A stretch of DNA of 32,320 bases, taken from positions 1 through 32,320 of the forward strand of contig JANWWR010000055.1 of the NCBI GenBank assembly GCA_025055835.1. The letters are read 5' to 3'. The position numbers and the translations under genes were made by a program. Shown here piece by piece: positions 1-8,333 of this stretch (positions are counted from its first letter, which is position 1; each line of letters starts with the position of its first letter). The notes under the pieces were generated by a model. That model searched no databases. It had not been told where the DNA came from and saw only the letters and a program-made list of their open reading frames with translations. The stretch is from Gemmatales bacterium (GTDB taxonomy: Bacteria; Planctomycetota; Planctomycetia; Gemmatales; HRBIN36).

Positions 1-426
1 CTCGAACTGGCAGTGCGGCTGGCCAAGTTCCACGATGCCGGCCTCGCCTTCGCTCTTGGGCTTGGGCATCTTCACACCGGCGGGCGGCTTGAGGAAGACG
101 ACGGCGTATTGAAGACCCTTATTTTCGGGATTGACGTACCAGCCCTCGGCGGGCACCTGGGCCGGGCACTTGTCCTGGTCCTTGGTCGGAGCGAGCATCT
201 TGGGACCGGGTGGATCGTCACCGTTGTAGGTGACACGGCCTTTGACGGCCGCCGCCCAGCCAGCCACCTTCGCTTCCACCGCCTTGCCGGCCGCAGACTT
301 CGTGGTTTCCTTCTTGGTCGTGCCGGCTTTCTGGGTGCCCGTGTCGGTTCCGCCGCCGCAGCCGCCCAGGGTGACGACCAGGGCCGTGAGCGTCAACGGT
401 GCGAACATCCAAAGCAGTCGTCGCAT
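1..426 (-). CDS. Exported lipoprotein paralogous to the cupredoxin-like neighbour (3' end outside window)
   Basis: The first 142 codons are present and the gene runs off the left edge. The ATG at 426 has a GGAGG Shine-Dalgarno about 9 bases upstream. The N-terminus is a lipoprotein signal: basic MRR, a hydrophobic stretch, then a lipobox ending LGGC with Cys23. A Lys/Ala/Thr-rich linker follows. The mature part shares NPxNKG, VFLKP and a QPxCxFE motif with the next gene upstream, so the two are paralogs. The region where that paralog carries its copper-type ligands lies outside the window, so a copper site cannot be confirmed here. It sits 19 bases after the 446-1204 gene and is probably the same operon. 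Its role as an anchored electron carrier or copper protein is inferred. Confidence 0.8.
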   Translation of the reverse strand, partial: MRRLLWMFAPLTLTALVVTLGGCGGGTDTGTQKAGTTKKETTKSAAGKAVEAKVAGWAAAVKGRVTYNGDDPPGPKMLAPTKDQDKCPAQVPAEGWYVNPENKGLQYAVVFLKPPAGVKMPKPKSEGEAGIVELGQPHCQFE

Positions 427-445
427 GAGAAGAATCCTCCGTTTC

Positions 446-1204
446 CTACTTGTTGAGCTTGAATTCGATGCGGCCCAGATCGGTCACACCGCCAGGTTTG
501 ACCTCGATGGGCATGCCGCGCGCCCCCTCTCGACCGCCGCTGTATCCCGTCTCATGCCAGATGGCCAGGTTCCATTTGCCGGCCGGAGCGTTCTTGATCT
601 CGAAATTGCCGTCCTCATCCGTCACCGCAAAGTAGGGATGGTCGAAGATCCAGCAGTAGCCGGTCATCCACATGTGGATGCCGCAGGAGAACTTGACCGC
701 GTTGCGTTCCGGCTCCAGTTGCAGCCGTTCTTCCTTGCCGGCGGGGATGGTCAGGTTCTTGTCGTTCTTGAAACCAGCGATGACGATGTTGTGCGTGATC
801 GGAGACGAGTTCTTGGCGACGAGAATCTGATCGGCCCGAATGCCGAGGACGTGCGGCTCGAAGGCACAGCGCGGCTGGTCAACCACGACCTCTTTCTGGG
901 CCGGTTCTTTGAGGCTGGGATGGATCGGCAGCTTCTGCGTGCCTTCCGGCTTGAGGAAGACCATGACCCAGCGGATGCCTTTGTTCTTGGGGTTGACGAC
1001 CCACTTTTCGCTGTAGATCGGCCCTTTCTCGAGGCAGTGGGGCTGGTCCTTGTCCACGTTCAGCGGTTCACGGGCCGGTGGATCGCCGGGATAAACGATC
1101 TGGCCCTTGATCGTGCCCCATTCCTGGGCCCAGGCGGGAGTGACGGCGACCAGCAAACCGAGCAGGGCCAGGGAAATCAACGTCAAGGGGGGATGTCGCA
1201 TCAT
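446..1204 (-). CDS. Exported cupredoxin-like protein
   Basis: This 252-residue protein has a signal peptide (about residues 1-26, ending AWA-QE). Residues 28-115 look like a beta-sandwich segment. A cupredoxin-like part follows, with His138 (in THN) and then Cys174, His177 and Met180 in CGIHMWM. That spacing, H...C-x2-H-x2-M, is the type 1 copper pattern of plastocyanin/pseudoazurin-like proteins. The C-terminal 70 residues (TDEDGNFEI, PAGKWNL) resemble a carboxypeptidase-regulatory-like beta domain. The start ATG at 1204 overlaps the stop of the octahaem cytochrome gene (ATGA) and has AAGGAG 7 bases upstream; a second ATG follows directly. Position and ligands suggest a periplasmic electron acceptor for the cytochrome complex. 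Copper binding is inferred from motif alone. Confidence 0.85.
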   Translation of the reverse strand: MMRHPPLTLISLALLGLLVAVTPAWAQEWGTIKGQIVYPGDPPAREPLNVDKDQPHCLEKGPIYSEKWVVNPKNKGIRWVMVFLKPEGTQKLPIHPSLKEPAQKEVVVDQPRCAFEPHVLGIRADQILVAKNSSPITHNIVIAGFKNDKNLTIPAGKEERLQLEPERNAVKFSCGIHMWMTGYCWIFDHPYFAVTDEDGNFEIKNAPAGKWNLAIWHETGYSGGREGARGMPIEVKPGGVTDLGRIEFKLNK

Positions 1205-4200
1205 CTCTGTTCTCCTTGCGGTGTCTGGATGCGTGGACCGGCGGCACGGGCCGTCGGAGGCGGGTCAACGAGGTAGCCCCAGCTCATCAGCGCGTCACGC
1301 ACAGCCCGGGTCTTGTCGGCGGGCAGCGTGGCGAACTGTAGCTGAAGCTGATTATACGCCTCGTCGGTGATTACGAACGGAGCACGCTGGACGGTTTGCG
1401 AGCCGAGCAACGGTCCCAGCTCGATCAACCGCCGCGCCTCCGGTCGCTGGAGGGCCTGCTGAAGATGGTAGTATTCCGGTCCCGGAGCGTAGAACGGATC
1501 GTACTGCGGCATCAGTGTGTAAGGAATGAGCCGCTTCGGGAAGGATACCCAGCGCTCGATGTACTCAGGCCGCAGACGATCGGCGGCGAGATGGAGCGGC
1601 GGTCCTTTCTCTTCGTCCTTGCCTCCGGCCTTGTAATTGCCGATGTTGTGGCATTTCACGCACAGGTTTTCGTTGACCAGCAACTGCCAGCCGCTCTCGA
1701 AGTAGTCCTGCTTACTCGCATCAAAGCCCGGAGCGCTCCTCATGTACCCGGCGATGCGGGCCTGATACTGACGGCGCAACTGCTCCTGGTAGGCGGGATC
1801 GCGCTGCGGAGGCGATCTGCCGAAGTATTCCAGCCCCAGAGCGGGATTCTCGATCCGATCCACCGCGACGAAATAATGCACCAAGGCTTCCAGGTCTTCG
1901 TGGCTCAGGGTGAAGCGCGGCATCTTGAGGTTGGCGGCCACGGTCGGCCGGATTTCGTGCGGTTGCTTCAGGAAATCGTAGAGCCATTGCGGCTGGACCT
2001 TTTGGCCTTCCCGCATCAGCGGCGGGGGGACCGATCCGGCCAGGAAGCCGCGGTCAAGTACCAGATTCTTCCGCTGCGTCTCGGCCAGGACGTGCATGAG
2101 GATGTTGGCGTACAGCCCACCATAGGTCCCATGCTGATGCTTGAGCGCTTCCACGGGAATCTGGATGCGGCTTAATCCCGCGGGGAAGTCCTGATAGATG
2201 CCGTCGGCATCCATGAAGCGGATCGCTTCCCACAGTTCGATGTTGATGCTCTCCTCGTCCTCGCCGGGCAGCGGCAGTCCGCGGGCAATCAGGCGGCCGT
2301 TCGGAGCCACCGTCTGAGCGCGCCAGGCGGAATGTTCAGCAAACGTGGGGTCACGGGCCAACTCCGTGACGCTCTCGGTTCGGCTGTGATAGCGGCGAAG
2401 CTGGGCGAGCAGGTCCTCGGTCAGCACGGCGTCGAAGTAGGCCGGCTTGGCGATGTGGCAGCCGGTGCAATTGAACTTCTCAAGCACCTGCATCCCGGCC
2501 ACCTCGTGGCGGCGGTCCTCCCGCATGGTGTTGACGAACTTCATCGGGATCGGCTCGGCCACCAGACCGAGGACAAAGGTCATGACCGCTTCGATGTTGT
2601 CGTGCTCCTCCTTGGCGGCCCGAGCGGCGAAATCCTCGGGGCTTTCGCCCTTGTTCGGCTTGATGCGGGAGAACTTGAACTGGGGCATCTTGAGCCGGTC
2701 GTCCCAGGGCCGGGTCGGAATCTTGGCGTAGTCGTAGCTCCGGGGTTCCCGCAGCTTCTGGTACAGGAAGCCGATCCGGGTGTGATGCTTGAGGGCGTCG
2801 AAGAAGAACGGCTCCATCGTCCACGACGGCTGGGCCTCGGAGGCACTTTCGCCGTGCCCTTCGTCGTGGCCATTGCCATGCCCCTGTTCGCCGTGGGCCA
2901 GCCGATAGCGCTCGACGTAGTCGAGGATGTTGTCGAAGGCGAGCCGGTCCGGGTCCTTCTTGCCCCAGTCGTTGATCGGGGTACCGATGGGCTTGGCGTT
3001 CTCGAAGCCGGGGATGTCGTGGCAGGCAAAGCAGCCATAGCGGGCGATGCTCTTGCGGCCGACGTAGTAGGTCAGCTTCTGATCGTGGGTCCAGCCGTGG
3101 AATGGCGAATCCGTCGGCGGGTTCTTGGCCAGAACCCGCTCATCGGCATCAAGCCGCAGGCCGGACACATCAGCCAGCCCCTCGTTGAGCGCTTGTTCGG
3201 CTTCAGTCCGCGGGAGGGCCTTGTCAAGATACGTCTTGGCCAGGCCGCGGATGTCGCCTTCCGTCACCCGTACTTCGCTCCAGGCCAATTGGCCCTCCTG
3301 CGGCGGCAGTGGGGCGACGTTGCCCGCGCCGGTCAGCAGCCAGGCGACGAGGTCCGCTCGCTGCTGCGGGGTTAACTGCGGATTGGGCATATTGGTCCGC
3401 GGGTGATAGCGGGTCGGATCGCTGAGCCAGTAGTAGAGCCACTTCTCGGCCCGCTGCGGGTTGTCGTCATAGCCCAGCTTTTCCCGCAGACCGATGAGAT
3501 TCGGGCCGTAATCGGCCTGGGTCAGCAGTACGCCCTTGTCATCATAAATCTTCACCGCCTCATGGCTGTGACAAGCCGCGCAGCCGTGCTTCTGGAACAA
3601 CAGTCCGCCGTTGGTGGCGTTCGGCTGGTAGGCCAACTTGCCGTCCTTGTCAGCCAACTCACCGGGCGGGTAAGGCAGTTCCTCGAGCGTCTTGCCGTAT
3701 TTGCGGTAACGAATTTGCTCGGCGAACCAGCCCAGGACCAGTTGCAATTGGTCCTTGGTGAGGCATTCCCGCGTCGGCTCCTCGGCCAGACGTTGTTCGA
3801 AGGTGAGATTCGGCTTGCCGGCGGGAAGTTTTGCCAGGATGGCCGGCGAGGTGTCGCGGGGGAGCTTGGGATGATTCTGGTTCGGCACCAACTGCGGATT
3901 GAGCTTCCGCTGTTCGCTCAGTCGCACGAAATCCTGATAGGTCCGCTCAAACTGCGACCAGGCGGCATCGTCCATGCTGTGGACCTGCTTGACCTGGGCC
4001 AGATGAATCTGGCTGGCTTTCAGCAGGTAGAAGGTCATCGAGTGAATCTCGGCATCCGGGAAGCCCTTCTGATCGTCGCCGATCTGGCTCGGTCCGTTGG
4101 GCTGGGTGTCGGAGAGTTGCTCGGGATTGTTGTTGGTCAATCCGAAGAAGTGCGGCATCTGGGTGTCGTAGCGGAACGACCGCGGAGAGCGGATCCAGCG

Positions 4201-5703
4201 GGCCGTCCAATCCGCGCCATTCTTCTCGCCGACTTTCTCGGCCAGCCGACGCAGGCCGGGGCCGACCTTGCGGAGCTTGCCCGGCGGGTCGTTGGGATCG
4301 CTGGTCAGATTGGCCCGCTCCAGCGGCGTCAGATCGTCTAACGGCGGGTAGGGTTCCAGCCGCATGTCGGGACCGATGGGCCGACCGCCCTTGTATCCCT
4401 GAATCTCATGACATCCGAAGCAGCCCAGATCGCGGACTAGCCGATAGCCCTTGATGAGCTTGGGGGCTTCCTCGCGGCCATCCGTCTTGACGAGATCGAG
4501 TATCTGATGATGGCACTTGACGCAGGAGGATTCGAGGAAGCGCCGCGGCAGCATGGGGTGGTCCCACATGTAGTCGGGATGCAGGTCGTGATGCCAATTG
4601 CGATCCTTCTGCCAGCGGGCTTTCATCTCCTCGTAGGTTTCCACGTCCTTGCCGTTGGTCTTGCCCGTGTCCGGGGAGTGGTAGGCGAAGCTGAACGTGG
4701 CCGCTCCACCCATGCCGCTGTGGCAGATGGTGCAGCCAAACTTCTCGACCGGGTGCGGACTGTTCGACCCGACGTAGAGGTCGAGCCGGGGATGGTTGCA
4801 ATAGACGTTGAACTCGCCGAGCTTGGGTCTGAGGTTTTCGGGCAGACCGGCCAGGGTTTCCTTGTCGAAACCGAGCCGGTCGCTGAACATGTGGCAGGTC
4901 ATGCAGCGGTCGTTGCGCTGCACCTGCTTGAAGTTGTAGTCGATGGTCAGGCCTTCGGGGATGTCCTGGCGGATGCGGAAGGGGGAAGCGAAGGCGTCCA
5001 GAATGGGCAAGGCCCGGATTCGCGCGCCCCAGCCGAAACTCTTTTGCCGGGCCGTCCGCATGAGCCGGTCCCGCTCCCGCACCAGGCGGTCGAGGTCGGC
5101 CACGGCGAGGCTGACGGCCCGCAGTTGATCCTCGATTTCCTGCTCCCGCTGGGCGGCCCGTTTCGCCAAGTCCTCGACCCCGCCCGGTCCCTTCTCCAAG
5201 GCCCAGATTTCATCGTTCATGGCCTGCACGCGGGCTTCCAGTTCGGCAATCACCAGCGGCGGCGCGCCTCGCTCCAGCAACTGGTCGCGCTGGCTGATGA
5301 TCGAATCCCGCACCGCCTTCATGGCCGAAACGCGTTCGGACAGGACGACGAATTCGGAGTCCGGCGGGAGCTGGGTCCGATTCTGAATCGCCTGCTTGGC
5401 GGCGGCCAGCAGTTCGTCGTCACTGAGCGAGGGCGAGACGCCAAGCTCGGATTTGGCTAGTTCTTCCCGCAGCCGAGCGGCGGCGTGCTCGATCTGCGTG
5501 GCGTTTTCCTCGGTGAGACGCTTCGCCTGGTCTTCCAGGACCGCCACTTCGATGTCGAAACCCTTCCGTTGGACGCTCTTGAACGGCCGGTTGTAATCCA
5601 CCCAGAACATCCAGATGAGGCTCAGAAGCATGACGATGGAGGACACCGCGAACACGATGTCCAACATCTTCTGATCGCGATAGGTTTCGTCTCTGGCAGC
5701 CAT
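1201..5703 (-). CDS. Membrane-anchored octahaem c-type cytochrome, 1500 residues
   Basis: There are eight CxxCH haem c motifs, beginning at residues 267, 324, 394, 428, 708, 891, 1079 and 1348. The N-terminus has one transmembrane helix (about 14-36) and then a charged, Glu/Arg/Gln-rich segment (about 47-220) that should form a coiled coil. The haem region is therefore held outside the cytoplasmic membrane. Between haems 6 and 7 is a His/Gly-rich insert (about 937-953). The final haem lies in a separate C-terminal cytochrome domain. The gene is 72 bases downstream of the subunit-IV-like gene, and its TGA overlaps the start of the cupredoxin-like gene. This makes it the likely c-haem subunit of the Rieske/cytochrome b complex, taking the place of cytochrome f or c1. 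The family looks planctomycete-specific; the exact electron path is inferred. Confidence 0.9.
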   Translation of the reverse strand: MAARDETYRDQKMLDIVFAVSSIVMLLSLIWMFWVDYNRPFKSVQRKGFDIEVAVLEDQAKRLTEENATQIEHAAARLREELAKSELGVSPSLSDDELLAAAKQAIQNRTQLPPDSEFVVLSERVSAMKAVRDSIISQRDQLLERGAPPLVIAELEARVQAMNDEIWALEKGPGGVEDLAKRAAQREQEIEDQLRAVSLAVADLDRLVRERDRLMRTARQKSFGWGARIRALPILDAFASPFRIRQDIPEGLTIDYNFKQVQRNDRCMTCHMFSDRLGFDKETLAGLPENLRPKLGEFNVYCNHPRLDLYVGSNSPHPVEKFGCTICHSGMGGAATFSFAYHSPDTGKTNGKDVETYEEMKARWQKDRNWHHDLHPDYMWDHPMLPRRFLESSCVKCHHQILDLVKTDGREEAPKLIKGYRLVRDLGCFGCHEIQGYKGGRPIGPDMRLEPYPPLDDLTPLERANLTSDPNDPPGKLRKVGPGLRRLAEKVGEKNGADWTARWIRSPRSFRYDTQMPHFFGLTNNNPEQLSDTQPNGPSQIGDDQKGFPDAEIHSMTFYLLKASQIHLAQVKQVHSMDDAAWSQFERTYQDFVRLSEQRKLNPQLVPNQNHPKLPRDTSPAILAKLPAGKPNLTFEQRLAEEPTRECLTKDQLQLVLGWFAEQIRYRKYGKTLEELPYPPGELADKDGKLAYQPNATNGGLLFQKHGCAACHSHEAVKIYDDKGVLLTQADYGPNLIGLREKLGYDDNPQRAEKWLYYWLSDPTRYHPRTNMPNPQLTPQQRADLVAWLLTGAGNVAPLPPQEGQLAWSEVRVTEGDIRGLAKTYLDKALPRTEAEQALNEGLADVSGLRLDADERVLAKNPPTDSPFHGWTHDQKLTYYVGRKSIARYGCFACHDIPGFENAKPIGTPINDWGKKDPDRLAFDNILDYVERYRLAHGEQGHGNGHDEGHGESASEAQPSWTMEPFFFDALKHHTRIGFLYQKLREPRSYDYAKIPTRPWDDRLKMPQFKFSRIKPNKGESPEDFAARAAKEEHDNIEAVMTFVLGLVAEPIPMKFVNTMREDRRHEVAGMQVLEKFNCTGCHIAKPAYFDAVLTEDLLAQLRRYHSRTESVTELARDPTFAEHSAWRAQTVAPNGRLIARGLPLPGEDEESINIELWEAIRFMDADGIYQDFPAGLSRIQIPVEALKHQHGTYGGLYANILMHVLAETQRKNLVLDRGFLAGSVPPPLMREGQKVQPQWLYDFLKQPHEIRPTVAANLKMPRFTLSHEDLEALVHYFVAVDRIENPALGLEYFGRSPPQRDPAYQEQLRRQYQARIAGYMRSAPGFDASKQDYFESGWQLLVNENLCVKCHNIGNYKAGGKDEEKGPPLHLAADRLRPEYIERWVSFPKRLIPYTLMPQYDPFYAPGPEYYHLQQALQRPEARRLIELGPLLGSQTVQRAPFVITDEAYNQLQLQFATLPADKTRAVRDALMSWGYLVDPPPTARAAGPRIQTPQGEQR

Positions 5704-5775
5704 CTTGCACCCTTCGCTTCTCGGCCTTGGATGGGGAACGCGTCCTGATCCCCCTTCCGGGGCCGCGATTGCCGC

Positions 5776-7359
5776 TTAGATGTTGAAGAAGAACTCCGGA
5801 ATGGCCACGATGTACTTCAGGTTGATCGTCCACCGCAGCACCATCTTGATGGGCAGGCTCGCCATGAACAACAGAATGATGATCATGGTCATGTAGCGGA
5901 TGAAGCCCATGCGGAGATAGAAGCTGCGGAAGATCGTCTTGGCCAGCACCGGCGGCAGAATCATGAAGTAGCCCAGCACCAGCAGGATGCCGGGCAGTTC
6001 CCGCATCAGGATTGTCAGAAAGCCGCTGAGGGACTGCGGATCGTTGGTCGCCCAGATGATCCCCAGGCCGCGAACCCAGAAATAGTCCGAAAGATTGACG
6101 TTGTTGAGCGGCACGAGCTTGTGCGGGTCCCACGGCTCATACAGGCCGAAGAAGTTCCAGTTGGGACCGCGTAGAAACGTGCCGAGGAAAATCAATGTCA
6201 CCCACAAGACAATGAACCCGAACAGCCAGACCACGATGGCAAAGGGGCGCTCCTCGAACGTGAAGTAGCCGTTGCCCTTTTGGTTGAAGTCGATGTACGG
6301 CATGGCCATGAGGCCGAGGATGATAAGCGTCGGCAGCACGACACCAGCCAGCCACGGGTCGTAGTACACGAGCATTTCCTGGAGTCCGAGGAAGTACCAC
6401 GGGGCCTTCGACGGGTTGGGCGTCCGGGTGCTGCTGGCGGGTTGTTCCAGCGGAGCAGGCAAAGCGACGGCCCAGACGATCAGCACGATCGTGACCACGA
6501 CCATGCAGATGAGTTCCGTGTACACCAGGTCCGGCCAGACGAGGACTTTGTCTTCCTCCTCCTTCTCCGCCGGGGGCAGGCCCTGCTTGCGACGCTCATC
6601 GTTGATGACCGCCTTGCGGAAGGCCAGCCAGGTGAAAAAGCCGACGACAAAGACCAGACCGACGATCGGCACGTTGTCCGGCTTGATGATGATCGTGCGG
6701 AAGTCGTAGTCGGTCATGCTCAGGCCGCCGAACAGCAAAGCGGCGTTGAAGATGCCCCAGATCACCATCGGCTTGGTGAGCGTCTTCCGCCACACAAGAA
6801 AAGCCATGAAGCCGACGATGGAGGCCACGAAGTAGCTGATCGCGTTGGTGCCGAAAAGGATCAGACCCAAGAGCGCAATGACTACCAGCTCCGCGGTGAT
6901 GCGGCTGAGAGGTTCCCGAAGCCAGCCGCCATTGCCGTTGCCTCGGTTGTTGGCATTTCCGCCGCCGTTGCCATTCGCCGACGAAGCCCGGAGGAAATAC
7001 GAGTAGATGATGTCCCCGGCGAGGACGAAGCACATCAGAATCAGCAGGCCCAGGCCGACGTAGAAGACCCCATCCGCCGCCGTCCCCACCACGCCGAAGT
7101 GCATCAGCGACCGGACGATGCCGTGGTCGCTGAGGTCCTTGTACCAGATGGGCAACTTGACCCAGGGAACGTGGGCGAGGTTGAGCAGAGCCAGCACGGC
7201 GAAGACGCCGCCGACCACCGGCCAGACGAAACCCTGGAGTTTGTCCTTGAACTTGTAATAGGCCAAGGCCCCGTAAGCCAGATTCGCCAGTGCGGCCAAG
7301 CCGTAGTACCCGGCCAATCCGTTCTGGACCGCCGGGGTCAAATCCTGTCCGCCGACCAT
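5776..7359 (-). CDS. Cytochrome b C-terminal half (subunit-IV-like) with extra membrane N-terminus
   Basis: This is a 527-residue polytopic protein. Residues 273-400 align by eye with cytochrome b6f subunit IV/cytochrome b C-terminal half: WPDLVY, helix E (about 278-303), the quinol-site motif, helix F (333-357) and helix G (371-396). Two further helices (about 452-477 and 488-510) resemble the longer bc1-type C-terminus. The Qo motif PEWY reads APWY here (319-322), so the usual glutamate is absent. In front is an unusual 250-residue extension with about seven hydrophobic helices, split by an Asn/Gly-rich linker (126-146). The ATG at 7359 has AGGAGAAGG upstream. It lies between the b6-type gene and the octahaem cytochrome gene. 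Confidence 0.88.
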   Translation of the reverse strand: MVGGQDLTPAVQNGLAGYYGLAALANLAYGALAYYKFKDKLQGFVWPVVGGVFAVLALLNLAHVPWVKLPIWYKDLSDHGIVRSLMHFGVVGTAADGVFYVGLGLLILMCFVLAGDIIYSYFLRASSANGNGGGNANNRGNGNGGWLREPLSRITAELVVIALLGLILFGTNAISYFVASIVGFMAFLVWRKTLTKPMVIWGIFNAALLFGGLSMTDYDFRTIIIKPDNVPIVGLVFVVGFFTWLAFRKAVINDERRKQGLPPAEKEEEDKVLVWPDLVYTELICMVVVTIVLIVWAVALPAPLEQPASSTRTPNPSKAPWYFLGLQEMLVYYDPWLAGVVLPTLIILGLMAMPYIDFNQKGNGYFTFEERPFAIVVWLFGFIVLWVTLIFLGTFLRGPNWNFFGLYEPWDPHKLVPLNNVNLSDYFWVRGLGIIWATNDPQSLSGFLTILMRELPGILLVLGYFMILPPVLAKTIFRSFYLRMGFIRYMTMIIILLFMASLPIKMVLRWTINLKYIVAIPEFFFNI

Positions 7360-7451
7360 GAGGAACCTTCTCCTGAATCAGCCCTCGCCTCTGCCCCTCA
7401 CTCGCCGGGAGGAAAAGCGGGAGAACTGTCTTCCCCAAAGCGCCAGAACCA

Positions 7452-8225
7452 TCACAGCGGCCCGCTGATTCCGCCGTCCTTGCGGACTCGCCAGAAGTGG
7501 ATGGCGATCAGCAGGGCGACGGCCAGCGGCAGGGCGATGCAGTGCAGGACGTAGAACCGCAGCAACGTCATCTCGCCGACGAACCGCTGTCCCAAGAGGG
7601 CGAACCGGGCGTCGCTGCCAGAATGGATCAACTCCACGCCGCCAATGACGAGCAGCTTCGCTCCCGGTCCTTCGTGGCCCAGCAGCGGCGTGGCTCGGGC
7701 CATGTTGCTGCCGACGGTGATCGCCCAGATCGCCAGCTGGTCCCACGGCAGCAGGTAGCCGGTGAAGCTCAGCAGCAGGGTCAGGACCAGCAGAATCACG
7801 CCCACGACCCAATTGAACTCGCGCGGCGGCTTGTAGCTCCCAGTCAGGAAGACGCGGTACATGTGCAGCCAGATGGTGATGACCATCGCATGGGCCCCCC
7901 AGCGGTGCAGTTCGCGGAGGACGCCCAGCGTCGTCACCTGGCCGAGCGTGACGATGTCGTTGTAGGCGTGTTCCAGCGTAGGCCGATAGTAGAACATCAG
8001 CAGCACGCCGGTCACGGTTTCGACCAGAAACAGGAAAAACGTGATGCCTCCCATGCACCAGGTGTAGCTCAGGGCGATGCCTTGTTTGCGAATGGAAACC
8101 GGGTGCAGGTGAAGGAAGAAGTTGGTCAGCATCACCACCACGCGGTTGCGGCGGTCCTTGGGGGCCGGGTGGCGGAAGATGCTTTTCCAGACCTGGCTGT
8201 TGCGAATGAAGTCGCCGACGGACAT
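7452..8225 (-). CDS. Cytochrome b6-type protein (petB-like) with haem ci cysteine
   Basis: This is a 257-residue, four-helix di-haem cytochrome b. The b-haem ligands are visible as His107/His121 (HRWGAH...WLH) and His228/His243. The 15-residue step in the second pair is the b6 spacing rather than the bc1 one. Cys57 in WCMGGITFF matches the cysteine of b6 that covalently holds haem ci (cn). FYYRPT, the LPWDQ turn and the C-terminal GISGPL are also b6-like. Its role is quinol oxidation and cross-membrane electron transfer together with the Rieske and subunit-IV-like proteins. The ATG at 8225 has GGAGAG just upstream. Family assignment is firm; the presence of haem ci is inferred from the cysteine. 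Confidence 0.95.
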   Translation of the reverse strand: MSVGDFIRNSQVWKSIFRHPAPKDRRNRVVVMLTNFFLHLHPVSIRKQGIALSYTWCMGGITFFLFLVETVTGVLLMFYYRPTLEHAYNDIVTLGQVTTLGVLRELHRWGAHAMVITIWLHMYRVFLTGSYKPPREFNWVVGVILLVLTLLLSFTGYLLPWDQLAIWAITVGSNMARATPLLGHEGPGAKLLVIGGVELIHSGSDARFALLGQRFVGEMTLLRFYVLHCIALPLAVALLIAIHFWRVRKDGGISGPL

Positions 8226-8333
8226 GCCCTCTCCGTTTCACTCTCGCTGGTGCCTTATCCGGTTCAGCCGAACCGGGTCGGGATCACCCGACGCAGCTCC
8301 GAGGGGTTCCCGATCCGGACACCGCCTGCGATG

